Positions 15,867-25,084 of a stretch of 64,000 nt of DNA are shown here, one piece after another. The stretch comes from Methanomassiliicoccaceae archaeon UBA370 (GTDB lineage: Archaea; Thermoplasmatota; Thermoplasmata; Methanomassiliicoccales; Methanomethylophilaceae), in assembly GCA_002505345.1 (NCBI GenBank), contig DAUY01000012.1:1-64000 (forward strand), written 5' to 3'. How positions within the stretch are numbered: the stretch's first letter is position 1; each line of letters begins with the position of its first letter. Made by a program: the position numbers and the translations under genes. The notes under the pieces are model-generated. The model made no database searches and was not told the DNA's origin. It saw nothing but the letters and a program-made list of their open reading frames with translations.

Positions 15867-17081
15867 TCAGTCCGTCTTGGCCTTGCCCACGTAGCTCTGC
15901 CAAACCTTCTTCAGGTCGGGCCTCTTGACCGTTTCCATCACGTAATCGGCGAACTCGTCCCCGGTGGCCCCGGTATCTCTTCCGGTCATCACGAGCTTCT
16001 TCTCGAACTGGCAGCAGACGTCCAGGGCCATTGTCAGCCTCTCGCCCTTCTCCGCCTCGCCTATGTGGCTCATCATCAGTGCTACGGCCTTGATCATGCT
16101 GCTCGGATCGGCGTACTGTCCGCGGCCTTCGTTGACCATCCTCGGTGCAGAACCGTGTATTGCCTCGAACATGGCGTATCTCTTTCCGATGTTGGCGCTT
16201 CCCGCCGTGCCCACTCCGCCCTGTATCTGTGCCGCCTCGTCGGTAATTATGTCGCCGTAGAGGTTCGGGAGAACGAAGACGCGGAAACTGCTCCTTCTCG
16301 CAGGGTCTATGAGCTTTGCGGTCATGATATCGATGAACCAGTCGTCCCACCTGATCCCGGGGTATTCATTGGCGACCTCTTCGGCTATACTCAGGAACTT
16401 CCCGTCGGTGGCCTTTATGATGTTGGCCTTCGTGACCAGCGAGACGTAGTCTATGCCGTTCTTTTTGGCGTAATCGAATCCGGCGCGGATGATCCTCTCG
16501 GTACCCTGGGTGGTTGCGACGCAGAAGTCCATTGCCAGGTCCTCCGTGACGTTGATCCCGTCGCTTCCCAGGGCGTAGCTGCCTTCGGTGTTCTCCCTGA
16601 AGAATGTCCAGTCTATGCCAAGCTCGGGGACCGATACGGGCCTAACGTTAGCGAACAGGTCGAGTTCCTTCCTCATGGCCACGTTCGCGCTCTCGATATT
16701 GGGCCAAGGGTCTCCCTTCTTAGGCGTGGTCGTAGGTCCTTTGAGTATTACATGGCATTTCTTCAGCTCCGCCAGGGTGTCGTCGGGTATGGCCTTCATG
16801 ACCTCTACGCGCCTCTCGATGGTCAACCCGTCTATCTGGCGGACCTCCACTTTGCCGGCCTTTATCTTGTCGGCGAGAAGGAACTCCATGACCCGCTGGG
16901 CCGAAGCGCAGATGTAAGGTCCTATCCCGTCTCCTCCGCACACTCCCACAATCATCTTGTCAAGTTTGGAATAGTCCACCCAGTCCCCTTCATTCTTCAG
17001 GGACTCGACCCTCTCGAGCTGTTTTCTCAGGAGCATGCCGTATTTTTCCTGGGCATTTTGAATTGCCTTTTCGTCAACCAT
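15867..17081 (-). CDS. Isocitrate/isopropylmalate dehydrogenase family enzyme
   Basis: 404 residues of the NAD(P)-dependent beta-decarboxylating dehydrogenase family. Visible features are GVCGGDGIGPYI at the N-terminus, LKGPTTTPKKGDPWPNIE, the substrate-binding FFRENTEGSYALG, LVTKANIIKATDGKF (catalytic Lys region), VLPNLYGDIITDEAAQIQGG (metal-binding Asp residues), and EAIHGSAPRM. The length and the ENTEGSYALG segment favour isocitrate dehydrogenase, but homoisocitrate or isopropylmalate cannot be excluded from sequence alone. It would supply 2-oxoglutarate. It is followed by the organic-acid transporter gene. Confidence 0.82.
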   Translation of the reverse strand: MVDEKAIQNAQEKYGMLLRKQLERVESLKNEGDWVDYSKLDKMIVGVCGGDGIGPYICASAQRVMEFLLADKIKAGKVEVRQIDGLTIERRVEVMKAIPDDTLAELKKCHVILKGPTTTPKKGDPWPNIESANVAMRKELDLFANVRPVSVPELGIDWTFFRENTEGSYALGSDGINVTEDLAMDFCVATTQGTERIIRAGFDYAKKNGIDYVSLVTKANIIKATDGKFLSIAEEVANEYPGIRWDDWFIDIMTAKLIDPARRSSFRVFVLPNLYGDIITDEAAQIQGGVGTAGSANIGKRYAMFEAIHGSAPRMVNEGRGQYADPSSMIKAVALMMSHIGEAEKGERLTMALDVCCQFEKKLVMTGRDTGATGDEFADYVMETVKRPDLKKVWQSYVGKAKTD

Positions 17082-17442
17082 TGTAATCAGCTGCTTATAT
17101 TGACTGACGATAAAGTATTTTCCGATGGCAATAGACGGTTAAGTAAATCGGGAGCGATAACGGCCGGTTTAGAGACAGAATAGTCCCCCGGACACAAGCC
17201 GGAGTATGCGTTTTAAACGCCAAAAGAAACGATGGTCGGAATCATCGGAACCACGGGCACGGGCGCTCCGTGTCGTTCTCCTGGTTTTTGAACACCGATG
17301 CAAAAAAGATAACGTTAATATACTATCGTTCGTAGACGCGGTTTGTATAGATCGAAGGACCATGATGGGGACGACGACAAGGAAGGCCTTATGGCCATTC
17401 TTTTCTATGTTACGCCGAAGGTTGTTTAATTCTGGGGGTCAA
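17082..17442. other. Divergent intergenic region
   Basis: 361 nt between the dehydrogenase (leftward) and a secreted protein gene (rightward). On the minus strand, ATACTTTATCG (about 17110-17121) may serve the dehydrogenase. On the plus strand, GTTAATATAC (about 17313-17322) may be the TATA box of the secreted protein gene, with a start near 17345. An in-frame ATG at 17362 would extend the downstream protein by 27 residues. Confidence 0.45.
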
Positions 17443-18039
17443 ATGTACAATTCAAACAATAACGGAATGAATTACAAGGCGATCCTGGTAGTTGTCGTAG
17501 CGTTGTTGATTTCCTTATTGGCCCTGGGCGGGCTTGCATATTCCGCACCCGAAGCGAGCATGGCCAAGAACACAGCGAACGTTATCGGCTTCGACGGGCT
17601 CGAGGCCAAGCTGCTCGATGAAGAAGGAGACCTTCTCACGGGAGCGGGATTCAGCAACGGTATGCAACTAATGTTTTTCTACAGTCTAGAGGGCAACGCA
17701 TACTTCCTGTTTAATGCAGAAAATGTAAAAATCGGAGGGGCCACATTGTTTTTGAGGTCCGACTACATCACCTCCCTGAACATCTCATACGATGTCGATT
17801 TCAGCGTGAATGGCGTTGAGACAGAGAATCCTTTCGGAATGACGATCACTCATGAGCTCAGGGAGTACGGAGCCGCCAGCGGGCATCCCTTTGATACGGC
17901 TTCAGTAGATGAGGACGGAGTAGAATACGACATAGAATTGTATGCAACCTTCACGGCCGTCGGAGGTCTGAGCGACAGGCCCGAAGGGCTAACTTACACC
18001 ATCACCATAACCGTTACGCCGGGGTCAGAGGGACTTTAA
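17443..18039 (+). CDS. Secreted or membrane-anchored protein of unknown function
   Basis: 198 residues. After MYNSNNNGMNYK comes a hydrophobic stretch (AILVVVVALLISLLALGGLA), a signal peptide or anchor, then a beta-rich extracellular-type domain with VIGFDGLEAKLLDEEGDLL, LNISYDVDFSVNGVE and ELYATFTAVGGL. I do not recognise a family. ATG 17443 is preferred because it places the hydrophobic segment near the N-terminus; ATG 17362 in the same frame is possible. Like the neighbouring surface proteins it probably faces the outside of the cell. Confidence 0.65.
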   Translation: MYNSNNNGMNYKAILVVVVALLISLLALGGLAYSAPEASMAKNTANVIGFDGLEAKLLDEEGDLLTGAGFSNGMQLMFFYSLEGNAYFLFNAENVKIGGATLFLRSDYITSLNISYDVDFSVNGVETENPFGMTITHELREYGAASGHPFDTASVDEDGVEYDIELYATFTAVGGLSDRPEGLTYTITITVTPGSEGL

Positions 18040-18223
18040 AACCGTATAAAAAGACGGAGGCGCACCTCGGCTCCTTTCCTTATTGAAAGTGAAGGTCCCT
18101 ACCATAATCTCTATGTCGGACAACTTGCACATGCGAATCATCATCAATCCTGCGCTGATGCGGCGTGAGCGTTCGTCTGTACAGATAGCACAAACAGGCT
18201 CCGGATAAAATCGTCCAATCACT

Positions 18224-19738
18224 TCAGTTCGAAGCCTTCAGTTCGACTCCCGAACACAGTATTTCGGTATACTGCATATTGGCCGGAATGCCCCCCGATA
18301 TGCTGACCGTGTAATGTCCCGGGGCAGGAGCAGAAACTGAAACAGCGGTACCGACAGAGATATATTCCACTCCGTTCAGGAAATACCGGATCTCGATCTG
18401 GTCCGATGATAAATATGAACTTGGGTCCAGGTTGATCCTATCGGTGAATTTGGGCATCAAAAGAGTGGTTTCCTGCACCTCGGAACCCGTAGCAATCTGG
18501 AACGTAACACTCATGCCGGTTATTCCATCCGTGTCAAAGCCCGGAACAATTTCAATATATTTCCATCCGGTCTCTACGATATCCTCATCGCCTACCACGA
18601 CCACTGCGCTGCCTGTTATCGTGGGTGCAGGCCATGTAGAATCAGCCACGAAAGTTCCGCCCTCCACAGTTATGGACGAGCCCTGAATATTTCCGGTGAC
18701 CGCAACGTTGCCGTTGATGGAAATTTCACCTCCGGCGTATACGGACCCAGCTCCCAGGGTTCCGTTTACTGTGATGGAGCCCCCCTGCGTTTTTTCTTCG
18801 GAAGATGCCGTCCCGTTGATTATCAGCGCACCGGCGGTATAGATCTCTTCACAGTTCAGAACCGTACTTTCGTTGATCGTGATGGAGCCGCCCTGTACCT
18901 TTCCTTGGGAAGATACAGTGCCGTTGATCACCAGCGCGCCTGCGGTATAGATATTATCGCAGCTCAGAACCGTTCCTTCGTTTATTGTCACAGAGGACCC
19001 TTGGACTATTCCGCCGGTGTTCACGGTGCCGCCGTTCAGGATGACGGATCCGCCGGTGGAAATCTGATCCGTCTGCAGATTTCCGCCGTCAACGATAAAA
19101 CTGCTGATGCCCCAGATTGAACTAGAAACAATGTTAACGTCCCCCGTACTTGCGGAGGATAAGCGTATTGTCTGATTGGACCCCTGGATATTCATACTGT
19201 CTATCTGATTTTCGTTCTGCAACAAGATCGTGACGTTGGTGGAATTTTTCGGAGTCAGACCGCTAAGGGTTGAATTGTTGAGGACGAGCAACGGGGCGCT
19301 AGATGCGGAGACCGAAACAGAAAGGTTCGTTGCCCCGTTTATGATATAACATCCCGTACCCGTCACATTTACGTTTCCTGACGTTGCAGTGTAATTGCCC
19401 CACACAGCGTATAATGTGGTCACGTTAGGAGGTGCGGTGTCCCCTGCATTGTATAACTTGGAGTAAATAGTAGGACTTTCGCTCCACACGACGAACGCAT
19501 TCTTTCCGGAAGGGATTGTGGAACCCGACGCATCTGGGAGGCCGGTCGCGTTCAGCTCGCCTACGGTCTTCACGAAAGAGCTCTGACCGTTAATCGATCC
19601 GCCGTTCAGGTCGAAGGTGATGTCGTATGTGGCCTCGGCATATGCATCCTCGGGATATTCGAAAAGGGCGACGAAGCAGACCGCCGAAAGTACAGCGACC
19701 GCCACGACTGCAGAATTTGCCGCGTTACTTCTTCTCAT
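18224..19738 (-). CDS. Secreted adhesin-like protein with internal beta-helix repeats
   Basis: 504 residues. The N-terminus is a signal peptide (SAVVAVAVLSAVCFVALF). Residues about 35-110 resemble an InlB-type B repeat (ITFDLNGGSINGQ, TLYAVWG). Residues about 215-345 contain imperfect 36-residue repeats (SITINESTVLNCEEIYTAGA and IINGTASS, then the next copy), typical of a right-handed beta-helix. The C-terminal 130 residues form another beta-rich domain. I see no C-terminal membrane anchor. It is probably exported and cell-surface associated, perhaps in host or biofilm contact, but no specific function can be assigned. Confidence 0.75.
   Translation of the reverse strand: MRRSNAANSAVVAVAVLSAVCFVALFEYPEDAYAEATYDITFDLNGGSINGQSSFVKTVGELNATGLPDASGSTIPSGKNAFVVWSESPTIYSKLYNAGDTAPPNVTTLYAVWGNYTATSGNVNVTGTGCYIINGATNLSVSVSASSAPLLVLNNSTLSGLTPKNSTNVTILLQNENQIDSMNIQGSNQTIRLSSASTGDVNIVSSSIWGISSFIVDGGNLQTDQISTGGSVILNGGTVNTGGIVQGSSVTINEGTVLSCDNIYTAGALVINGTVSSQGKVQGGSITINESTVLNCEEIYTAGALIINGTASSEEKTQGGSITVNGTLGAGSVYAGGEISINGNVAVTGNIQGSSITVEGGTFVADSTWPAPTITGSAVVVVGDEDIVETGWKYIEIVPGFDTDGITGMSVTFQIATGSEVQETTLLMPKFTDRINLDPSSYLSSDQIEIRYFLNGVEYISVGTAVSVSAPAPGHYTVSISGGIPANMQYTEILCSGVELKASN
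18690..19090 (-). repeat. Degenerate 108-bp coding repeats in the adhesin-like gene
   Basis: Two clear successive copies encode TINEGTVLSCDNIYTAGALV and TINESTVLNCEEIYTAGALI followed by NGT-SS-(Q/E)-K-QGGS. Weaker copies flank them. The DNA copies are recognisable around TCGTTGATCGTGATGGAGCC on the plus strand, so recombination could change the repeat number. Confidence 0.6.
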
Positions 19739-19832
19739 CCATCTCTCCGAAATCGTTGTGCGCCGCCCAGTTTCAATAGCTTGATGTTATTGACGGTTCA
19801 CAAACACCATTAATTTTCACTATTTCTATCTG

Positions 19833-19842
19833 TTATATATAA
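19833..19842 (-). promoter_or_regulatory. TATA box of the adhesin-like gene
   Basis: TTATATATAA on either strand, about 95 nt before the ATG at 19738. The expected start near 19813 gives a leader of about 75 nt. Confidence 0.45.
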
Positions 19843-19910
19843 TGTTCGATAAGTAGGGAGCGGCAGGCGCTCAGATGCTTCGGGTAAACAATTACATAAT
19901 AAAAGCAACG

Positions 19911-19919
19911 TTAATAAAA
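19911..19919 (+). promoter_or_regulatory. TATA box of the RND exporter gene
   Basis: TTAATAAAA centred about 26 nt before ATG 19942, which would give a leaderless transcript. An upstream CATAATAAAA (about 19895) is an alternative. Confidence 0.4.
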
Positions 19920-19941
19920 GGGTCTGCAATCGAGGTATCCG

Positions 19942-22641
19942 ATGGCAAAATTTTTTGATAGATTGGCTAGAAGCATAATCAAGTACCCCAAGCAGATAAT
20001 CTTGGCTTGGGCGGTTATATTGCTTTGCGCCGCGCCGTTCGCTATCGGTGCGGGAGGAGTTCTGAAATACGATACTTCGGAGGTTGCCCTGGACGATTCC
20101 GAGTCCATGCAGGGGCTGGGCATCATCGAGGAATACTTCTACCAGTCCGAAGTGTCCATGTCGGCAAGCCCGATACTGGTCCTGGAGACCTCCGCCGACA
20201 GAAGTCTGGCCGGGAGCTATTTCCAGGAGTTTTCAGAATCATATCTAAACGACCCAGAGAGGCTGGCGGGGTTCACGGACTCCGAAGGCAGCCCGAAGGT
20301 CGTCAACTTTGTATACAGCGGTGTGAGCGAAAGCGAGTCCGACAATTCCTTGGCGATGCTGTTCGTGATATATTCGCCGGAATTCACCGACATATATGAT
20401 GACACACCAGAACTCAGGAACTATGTTTCCGCCGCGTTGTCCGAATTCAAGTCGGACAAGCTGGCCGATGGCCAGGTGGTCGCCATCACCACCTTCGTCA
20501 CCGGCACCGCTGCGATAGGATACGACGCTGAGGTCGCGACGATGGAAGACCTCTCGAAGATCGACCCGTTCACCATAATGCTGATCCTTATTCTGGTCGG
20601 CCTGTTCTTCAGGTCCATAATCTCCGCCGCCACTCCGCCTATGACGATCGGGTTCGCATTCGGGATCACCCTCTCGCTGGTGTTCGCGCTGGGCCAGATG
20701 ATGAGCATATACTTCATCACGGAGATGCTGATACTCGTCACGATGATGGGCGCGGGATGCGATTACTGCATCTTCATATTGGCCAGGTACCGCGAGGAGC
20801 GCCGTTACGGGAAATCCCACGAGGAGTCCCTTCACAATTCTGTTGTATGGGCGGGGGAATCGATCACCACCTCAGGAGCATCTGTGATCATAGGGTTCGG
20901 GGCCCTCTCCCTATGCTCTGTGCCGATGGTAAGCACAATGGGGATCGTGCTTGCCGTCGGAATACTTATTGCGCTGATCGCGGCCCTCACACTGATAACG
21001 TCCATGCTCTCCCTTGTGGGGGACAGGATGTTCTGGCCGTCCAAGGCGGAAACCTTCCGCGAGGGCAGCAAAGCGATGAAAGGATGGTACGGAAAGGTAT
21101 CCAGGTTCGGAGCCGGCTATTTCCGTAAGTCGGCGAGGTTCTCGCAGAAGCATGCGAAGACGATAGTCGCTGCGGCGATATTGGTTACCGTTCCCGCGGC
21201 ATACATCGCAACCACCGCCGAGACGTCCTACGACTTCACCAGCACTCTGAGCACAGGCGAGTCGTATGATGGACTTAAGGAGATCGAGGGCTACGTCGGC
21301 GGGGGCTTCCTCATGCCCAATTATGTCATCATCGAATTCGATGACAGCAACGCCGTTGCGACGCTTTCGTACGATACAAGCGGTGCCGAGCCTGTACCCC
21401 TTCTGACCTGGAACGATAACGGAAGTTACGGTAAAGTAGTCGGTCTGACCGGCCAGATGGGAGAAATAGACAACATAAGGGTCTCCACAAGCGTGGCGAA
21501 ATGGTATGATGCGTCTTTGGAGGACGACAGCATCCTGGAGGCGGCGCTGGCTTCGGATGGGTACGCTGCGCTGACCTATGCCTTCTCATCGTATCCCGAC
21601 GAGATAAGGGAGGCGTTGCTCGCCCACGGAGCGGCCGGGATAGCCCTGGCATATATGCCTACCGAGGCCTCGCCATACGCCACCGCCGCACTCACGGGCA
21701 TGGGTATGGACACGTTGCTGCTGGAGAGCATGCGCACCATGATGTCGTCTGGATCCACGGAGGCTATCGACAGCTACATCAACACCCACCCCGAGATGCC
21801 CCTGCTGACCCTGGCGGCAATGGAATCCCCCTACACCGCGCCGGTCATGGATGCGATGATCAACTACATGGGCGGGGCGCTGGGAGGAGACATCGTCGCC
21901 GGCACCGGAGGCCAGCTGACGTTCGTAAAGGTCACGGCCGTAACGGTATCTTCGGCAACTTCCAACGAGTCCATGGACACTATCGCCACAATAGGCGGGA
22001 TGGTAGGAACCTTCAAGGCGGACAATCCTGAGGCGGTGAGCTCGTGGGTGACAGGCTCGCCCGCGGTCACGTACGACCTTTCAAACTCGGTCGGCGAAGA
22101 GTTCAGCTATATCGAGCTGGTCGTCGTCATATTGATAATACTCCTGCTTTTCTTCGTCATGAAGTCATATCTCATACCCATACGCTCGGTTCTGACCGTG
22201 GTTATGAGCATTGTCTGGACCTTGGCCCTGACCCACCTCGTATTCAGCAACATGCTGGGCATCGGAGTGGTCTGGCTCATACCGATAATATTGTTCGTGA
22301 TATGTCTGGGCCTCGGAATGGATTATGACATTCTGCTCACCACCCGTATCAAGGAGAACGTGATGCATCTGGGGATGGACAACGACAAGGCCATATACGA
22401 GGCGGTCACGCACACCGGTTCCGTCATAACGATTTGCGGTCTGATCATGGGAGGCGCGTTCGGAACGCTGATGCTGTCTTCGATGCCTATGATGCAGGAG
22501 TTCGGATTCGCCTTGTGCTTCGCCATAATGGTCGACGCCCTGCTGGTGCGCACCTATATCGTCCCAGCCGTCATGCACATTCTAGGCAGATGGAACTGGG
22601 TGGGCCCCAAGTGGATGCATAGGGGAACAAGGACCGGATAA
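19942..22641 (+). CDS. MMPL/RND-superfamily exporter
   Basis: 899 residues with the classic two-fold RND layout. An N-terminal helix (ILAWAVILLCAAPFAI) and a large extracellular domain precede a five- to six-helix bundle with GAGCDYCIFILARYREER (about 271-288). The pattern repeats with a second helix near 405-420, a second extracellular domain, and a bundle with GLGMDYDILLTTRIKENV near 793-810. The acidic GxxxDY motifs are the proton-relay region of this superfamily. Archaeal relatives are predicted to export lipids or hydrophobic compounds; the substrate is unknown. It stands alone between its own promoter and a hairpin terminator. Confidence 0.88.
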   Translation: MAKFFDRLARSIIKYPKQIILAWAVILLCAAPFAIGAGGVLKYDTSEVALDDSESMQGLGIIEEYFYQSEVSMSASPILVLETSADRSLAGSYFQEFSESYLNDPERLAGFTDSEGSPKVVNFVYSGVSESESDNSLAMLFVIYSPEFTDIYDDTPELRNYVSAALSEFKSDKLADGQVVAITTFVTGTAAIGYDAEVATMEDLSKIDPFTIMLILILVGLFFRSIISAATPPMTIGFAFGITLSLVFALGQMMSIYFITEMLILVTMMGAGCDYCIFILARYREERRYGKSHEESLHNSVVWAGESITTSGASVIIGFGALSLCSVPMVSTMGIVLAVGILIALIAALTLITSMLSLVGDRMFWPSKAETFREGSKAMKGWYGKVSRFGAGYFRKSARFSQKHAKTIVAAAILVTVPAAYIATTAETSYDFTSTLSTGESYDGLKEIEGYVGGGFLMPNYVIIEFDDSNAVATLSYDTSGAEPVPLLTWNDNGSYGKVVGLTGQMGEIDNIRVSTSVAKWYDASLEDDSILEAALASDGYAALTYAFSSYPDEIREALLAHGAAGIALAYMPTEASPYATAALTGMGMDTLLLESMRTMMSSGSTEAIDSYINTHPEMPLLTLAAMESPYTAPVMDAMINYMGGALGGDIVAGTGGQLTFVKVTAVTVSSATSNESMDTIATIGGMVGTFKADNPEAVSSWVTGSPAVTYDLSNSVGEEFSYIELVVVILIILLLFFVMKSYLIPIRSVLTVVMSIVWTLALTHLVFSNMLGIGVVWLIPIILFVICLGLGMDYDILLTTRIKENVMHLGMDNDKAIYEAVTHTGSVITICGLIMGGAFGTLMLSSMPMMQEFGFALCFAIMVDALLVRTYIVPAVMHILGRWNWVGPKWMHRGTRTG

Positions 22642-22651
22642 TCAGAAAACA

Positions 22652-22684
22652 GGAGGGGCAACCCTCCCCCTTTCCAATTTTAAA
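22652..22684 (+). terminator. Hairpin terminator after the RND exporter
   Basis: GGAGGG-GCAA-CCCTCC is a perfect 6-bp stem with a GNRA-type loop (22652-22667), followed by pyrimidines and TTTT. The adjacent A-run (22682-22687) is a T-run on the other strand and may stop the convergent ferredoxin transcript. Confidence 0.6.
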
Positions 22685-22709
22685 AAAGTTAAACAGTTTG
22701 ATTATGCGT

Positions 22710-22874
22710 TTACTCGGAGATCGCCGAGCTGGGGCACTCGTCTACGCATGCTCCGCAATCAACGCATTTGTCTGCGTCGATGACGGCTACGTCGTCGACG
22801 GAGATCGCCGACTGGGGGCATACGTCCACGCACGCGCCGCAGGCGACGCACTCTGCTTCTATTATGGATACCAT
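22710..22874 (-). CDS. 2[4Fe-4S] ferredoxin, 54 residues
   Basis: A short gene. The minus strand from ATG 22874 reads MVSIIEAECVACGACVDVCP and continues to a second CVDCGACVDECPSSAISE before TAA. Both halves carry the full C-x2-C-x2-C-x3-C-P pattern of a bacterial-type two-cluster ferredoxin, a soluble low-potential electron carrier. A Shine-Dalgarno GAGGTTAT precedes the start by 6 nt, and TTTAAATT at 22908-22915 is a well-placed TATA box. The opposite-strand open frame here is a shadow. Confidence 0.93.
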   Translation of the reverse strand: MVSIIEAECVACGACVDVCPQSAISVDDVAVIDADKCVDCGACVDECPSSAISE

Positions 22875-22907
22875 CTTGATAACCTCGCCCCCTGATAAAC
22901 GAACTAA

Positions 22908-22915
22908 TTTAAATT
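22908..22915 (-). promoter_or_regulatory. TATA box of the ferredoxin gene
   Basis: Self-complementary AATTTAAATT core, 34 nt upstream of ATG 22874. The expected start near 22887 gives a short leader containing the GAGGTTAT ribosome-binding site. Confidence 0.5.
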
Positions 22916-22976
22916 CGTGACTGTTTCAAAGGGAAACCTGATGGCCGTATAAGGAGCGTTTCCATGAAAACGATAT

Positions 22977-23633
22977 ATGGTTGCGGACCCATGGGGCCCC
23001 ATGGAACAGAGACCGGCAGACTTCTTTCGATTCGGCGATCCGAAAGGTGCCGAGGGACGAGAATCCCTCGTATCCATGAACGAGCATCACCGAGAACTCA
23101 GCGAGTGGGCGCTGTCCCTGCTCCCTTCCGATATGAGTCCCAGGAACATCCTCGACGTGGGGTGCGGAGGGGGGATGCAGCTCCTGATGATGGGAAAGAA
23201 GTATCCGAAGGCGCTCCTGCACGGGGCCGACCCCTCCGATGAGGCGGTCAGGCTCACATCCGAGACCAATGCACAGGGGATCGAGAGCGGCAGGTGCAGG
23301 ATAGACAAGTCTCAGGTAGAAGACCTTCCCTATCCTAACGGTTCTTTCGACCTGGTGTCCGCTTTCGAGACATATTTCTTCTGGAAAGACCTCGATGCGG
23401 CCCTTGGGGAGATAAGACGCGTACTCTCCACAGGCGGAAAACTGGTCGTCGTTTCCGAACAGTATCCCGACCCGGCATTCGATAAGAGGAACGCAGAATA
23501 TGCAAAAAGGACCGGGATGAGGCTTGTTAAGAACGAGGAGATGATCTCGATGATGGGCGTTCACGGCCTCAATGCCGAGTTCAAAACGGTACCCGAGAAG
23601 AATTGGGTCTGTTTCATTGCAACAAAATATTGA
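22977..23633 (+). CDS. Class I SAM-dependent methyltransferase
   Basis: 218 residues with the Rossmann methyltransferase core: motif I ILDVGCGGGMQLLMM near residues 57-71, ADPSDEAV (acidic residue binding SAM ribose), VEDLPYPNGSFDLVSAFET, and EIRRVLSTGGKLVVVSE. This looks like a small-molecule methyltransferase of the UbiE/COQ5 type, substrate unknown. The start is uncertain: ATG 22977, or ATG 23001 (MEQRPADFF), fits the frame. The best ribosome-binding site (AAGGAG) sits before an out-of-frame ATG at 22964. The following gene has its own AT-rich promoter. Confidence 0.8.
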   Translation: MVADPWGPMEQRPADFFRFGDPKGAEGRESLVSMNEHHRELSEWALSLLPSDMSPRNILDVGCGGGMQLLMMGKKYPKALLHGADPSDEAVRLTSETNAQGIESGRCRIDKSQVEDLPYPNGSFDLVSAFETYFFWKDLDAALGEIRRVLSTGGKLVVVSEQYPDPAFDKRNAEYAKRTGMRLVKNEEMISMMGVHGLNAEFKTVPEKNWVCFIATKY

Positions 23634-23700
23634 TTTTATAATTTACTATATATTATCAATATATTGTATAGATCAATCTTGTTCGAAAAGATTAATCATC

Positions 23701-25083
23701 ATGCATTACGGTCTGCCGAACATGGCAGACCAAACCTCGGACCAGAAGAGACAATGGAAGACCAAGCACCTTCGCACGGTGTGCGCGTTTGCCAACTCGT
23801 ATGGAGGGCGTCTCATAATAGGCAATGCGGACTCCTTCTCCCCCGAGGAGGCGCTGGACGAGGCCAGAAACATCTATGACGAGATATCCAGGGAGCTGGA
23901 CATACACCCGCATGTGCGTCCCGTCGAGAACAAGGGCAAGGCCTGCATAGTCATGGACATAAGGCCCAGCCCTGAGCCGATCTGTCTGGAGGGACAGTAT
24001 TACAGGCGTGTGGGGAAGGAGGACCGCGAACTTGTCGGGGACGACCTCGAGAAGTTCATCCTTCTGAAGGACAGGAGGGCGAGGCTCGATCTTCTGATGC
24101 CCGGAGCATCCGTCAAGGACCTTGACAGGAATGCTACTGACGCCTTCCGTTCCATGGCGAAGGTGTCCAAGAAAATCGACGACGCGAAGATGCTCCAGTC
24201 CCTCAACCTCATGCAGAAGGACATGCTGAGGGGCTCTGCAGTCTTATTGTTCCACTCCGACCCCTCGCATTTCATGGTGGGGACAGACATCCGCATCGGC
24301 AGGTTCTCAGCCTCGGGGCTCATGGACGACATGGAAGTGGTGTCCGGCCCGGTGTTCCTTCAGCCCCGCAGGGCGGTGGAGCTCCTTTCGTCCAAATACC
24401 TGCAGGACGGGGAGTATCCGATGGACGCGGTCGAGGAAGCCATAATCAACGCGGTTGCACACAAAGACTACTCTTCGGGCGACCCGGTGAGGATCAGGGT
24501 CTACAAGAACCGTATTACGATATCCAACGCGGGAGGTCTCAGCAAGAAGGATATATCCCTCGATATCGAAGGCAGGTCCAAGCTCGCTAACCCGGGACTC
24601 GCCGATATTTTCGCGAGGGCAGGCATGATGAGGCTAATGGGCACGGGGATACCGAACATGAACGCCGCCTGCCTAAGGACAGGCATACCCGGTGTCACAA
24701 TAGATGCGTCGAAAGACGATTTTGCGGTCACGTTCACGCTGGCTCCCCGGGCGCCGGAGCATGGGCACAGGGCAGAGGAGATCGAAGCCGAACCGGAGGT
24801 CGTCCTTGGGGGACGTCCCGGTTTGTCGGCCGGAGAGATAAAGGACCGCGGGACCAGGACCAGGGACTTCCGTATATCCAGCCTGCTTGCCGCGGTGGGA
24901 GACGAAGAGGTCTCCGCCAGGGAGCTGATGGACCGCTTGGAGTTCAAGCACAGGCCGACTTTCATGTCCAACTACATGGAGCCCGCCATCGAAGGGGGTT
25001 TCATAGAGAGGACGTGCGACAAACCGACCAGCAGGAACCAGCGTTACAAGGCGACGGAAAAGGGATCAGCCCTTATCAGATGA
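23701..25083 (+). CDS. AlbA_2/Schlafen-type ATP-binding protein (RecG-like C-terminal ATPase fold)
   Basis: 460 residues. Residues about 10-125 match the AlbA_2 (Schlafen-like) putative nucleic-acid or nucleotide-binding domain: KTVCAFANSYGG-type segment RTVCAFANSYGGRLIIGNAD and GQYYRRVGKEDREL. The middle has the HATPase_c_4 features EEAIINAVAHKDYS (about 241-254), ITISNAGGL and GTGIPNM. The last 80 residues look like a winged helix (SARELMDRLEFKHRPTFMSN). Such proteins are usually annotated as transcriptional regulators or accessory ATPases. A strong AT-rich promoter (23634-23665) precedes it. ATG 23722 is an alternative start. Confidence 0.8.
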   Translation: MHYGLPNMADQTSDQKRQWKTKHLRTVCAFANSYGGRLIIGNADSFSPEEALDEARNIYDEISRELDIHPHVRPVENKGKACIVMDIRPSPEPICLEGQYYRRVGKEDRELVGDDLEKFILLKDRRARLDLLMPGASVKDLDRNATDAFRSMAKVSKKIDDAKMLQSLNLMQKDMLRGSAVLLFHSDPSHFMVGTDIRIGRFSASGLMDDMEVVSGPVFLQPRRAVELLSSKYLQDGEYPMDAVEEAIINAVAHKDYSSGDPVRIRVYKNRITISNAGGLSKKDISLDIEGRSKLANPGLADIFARAGMMRLMGTGIPNMNAACLRTGIPGVTIDASKDDFAVTFTLAPRAPEHGHRAEEIEAEPEVVLGGRPGLSAGEIKDRGTRTRDFRISSLLAAVGDEEVSARELMDRLEFKHRPTFMSNYMEPAIEGGFIERTCDKPTSRNQRYKATEKGSALIR

Positions 25084-25084
25084 A

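Noticed and set aside
18690..19090. CRISPR array
   Set aside because: The repeats are degenerate, coding and in frame with beta-helix protein repeats, without unique spacers.
22698..22895. 65-codon plus-strand frame
   Set aside because: The opposite strand encodes a perfect two-cluster ferredoxin with its own promoter and ribosome-binding site.
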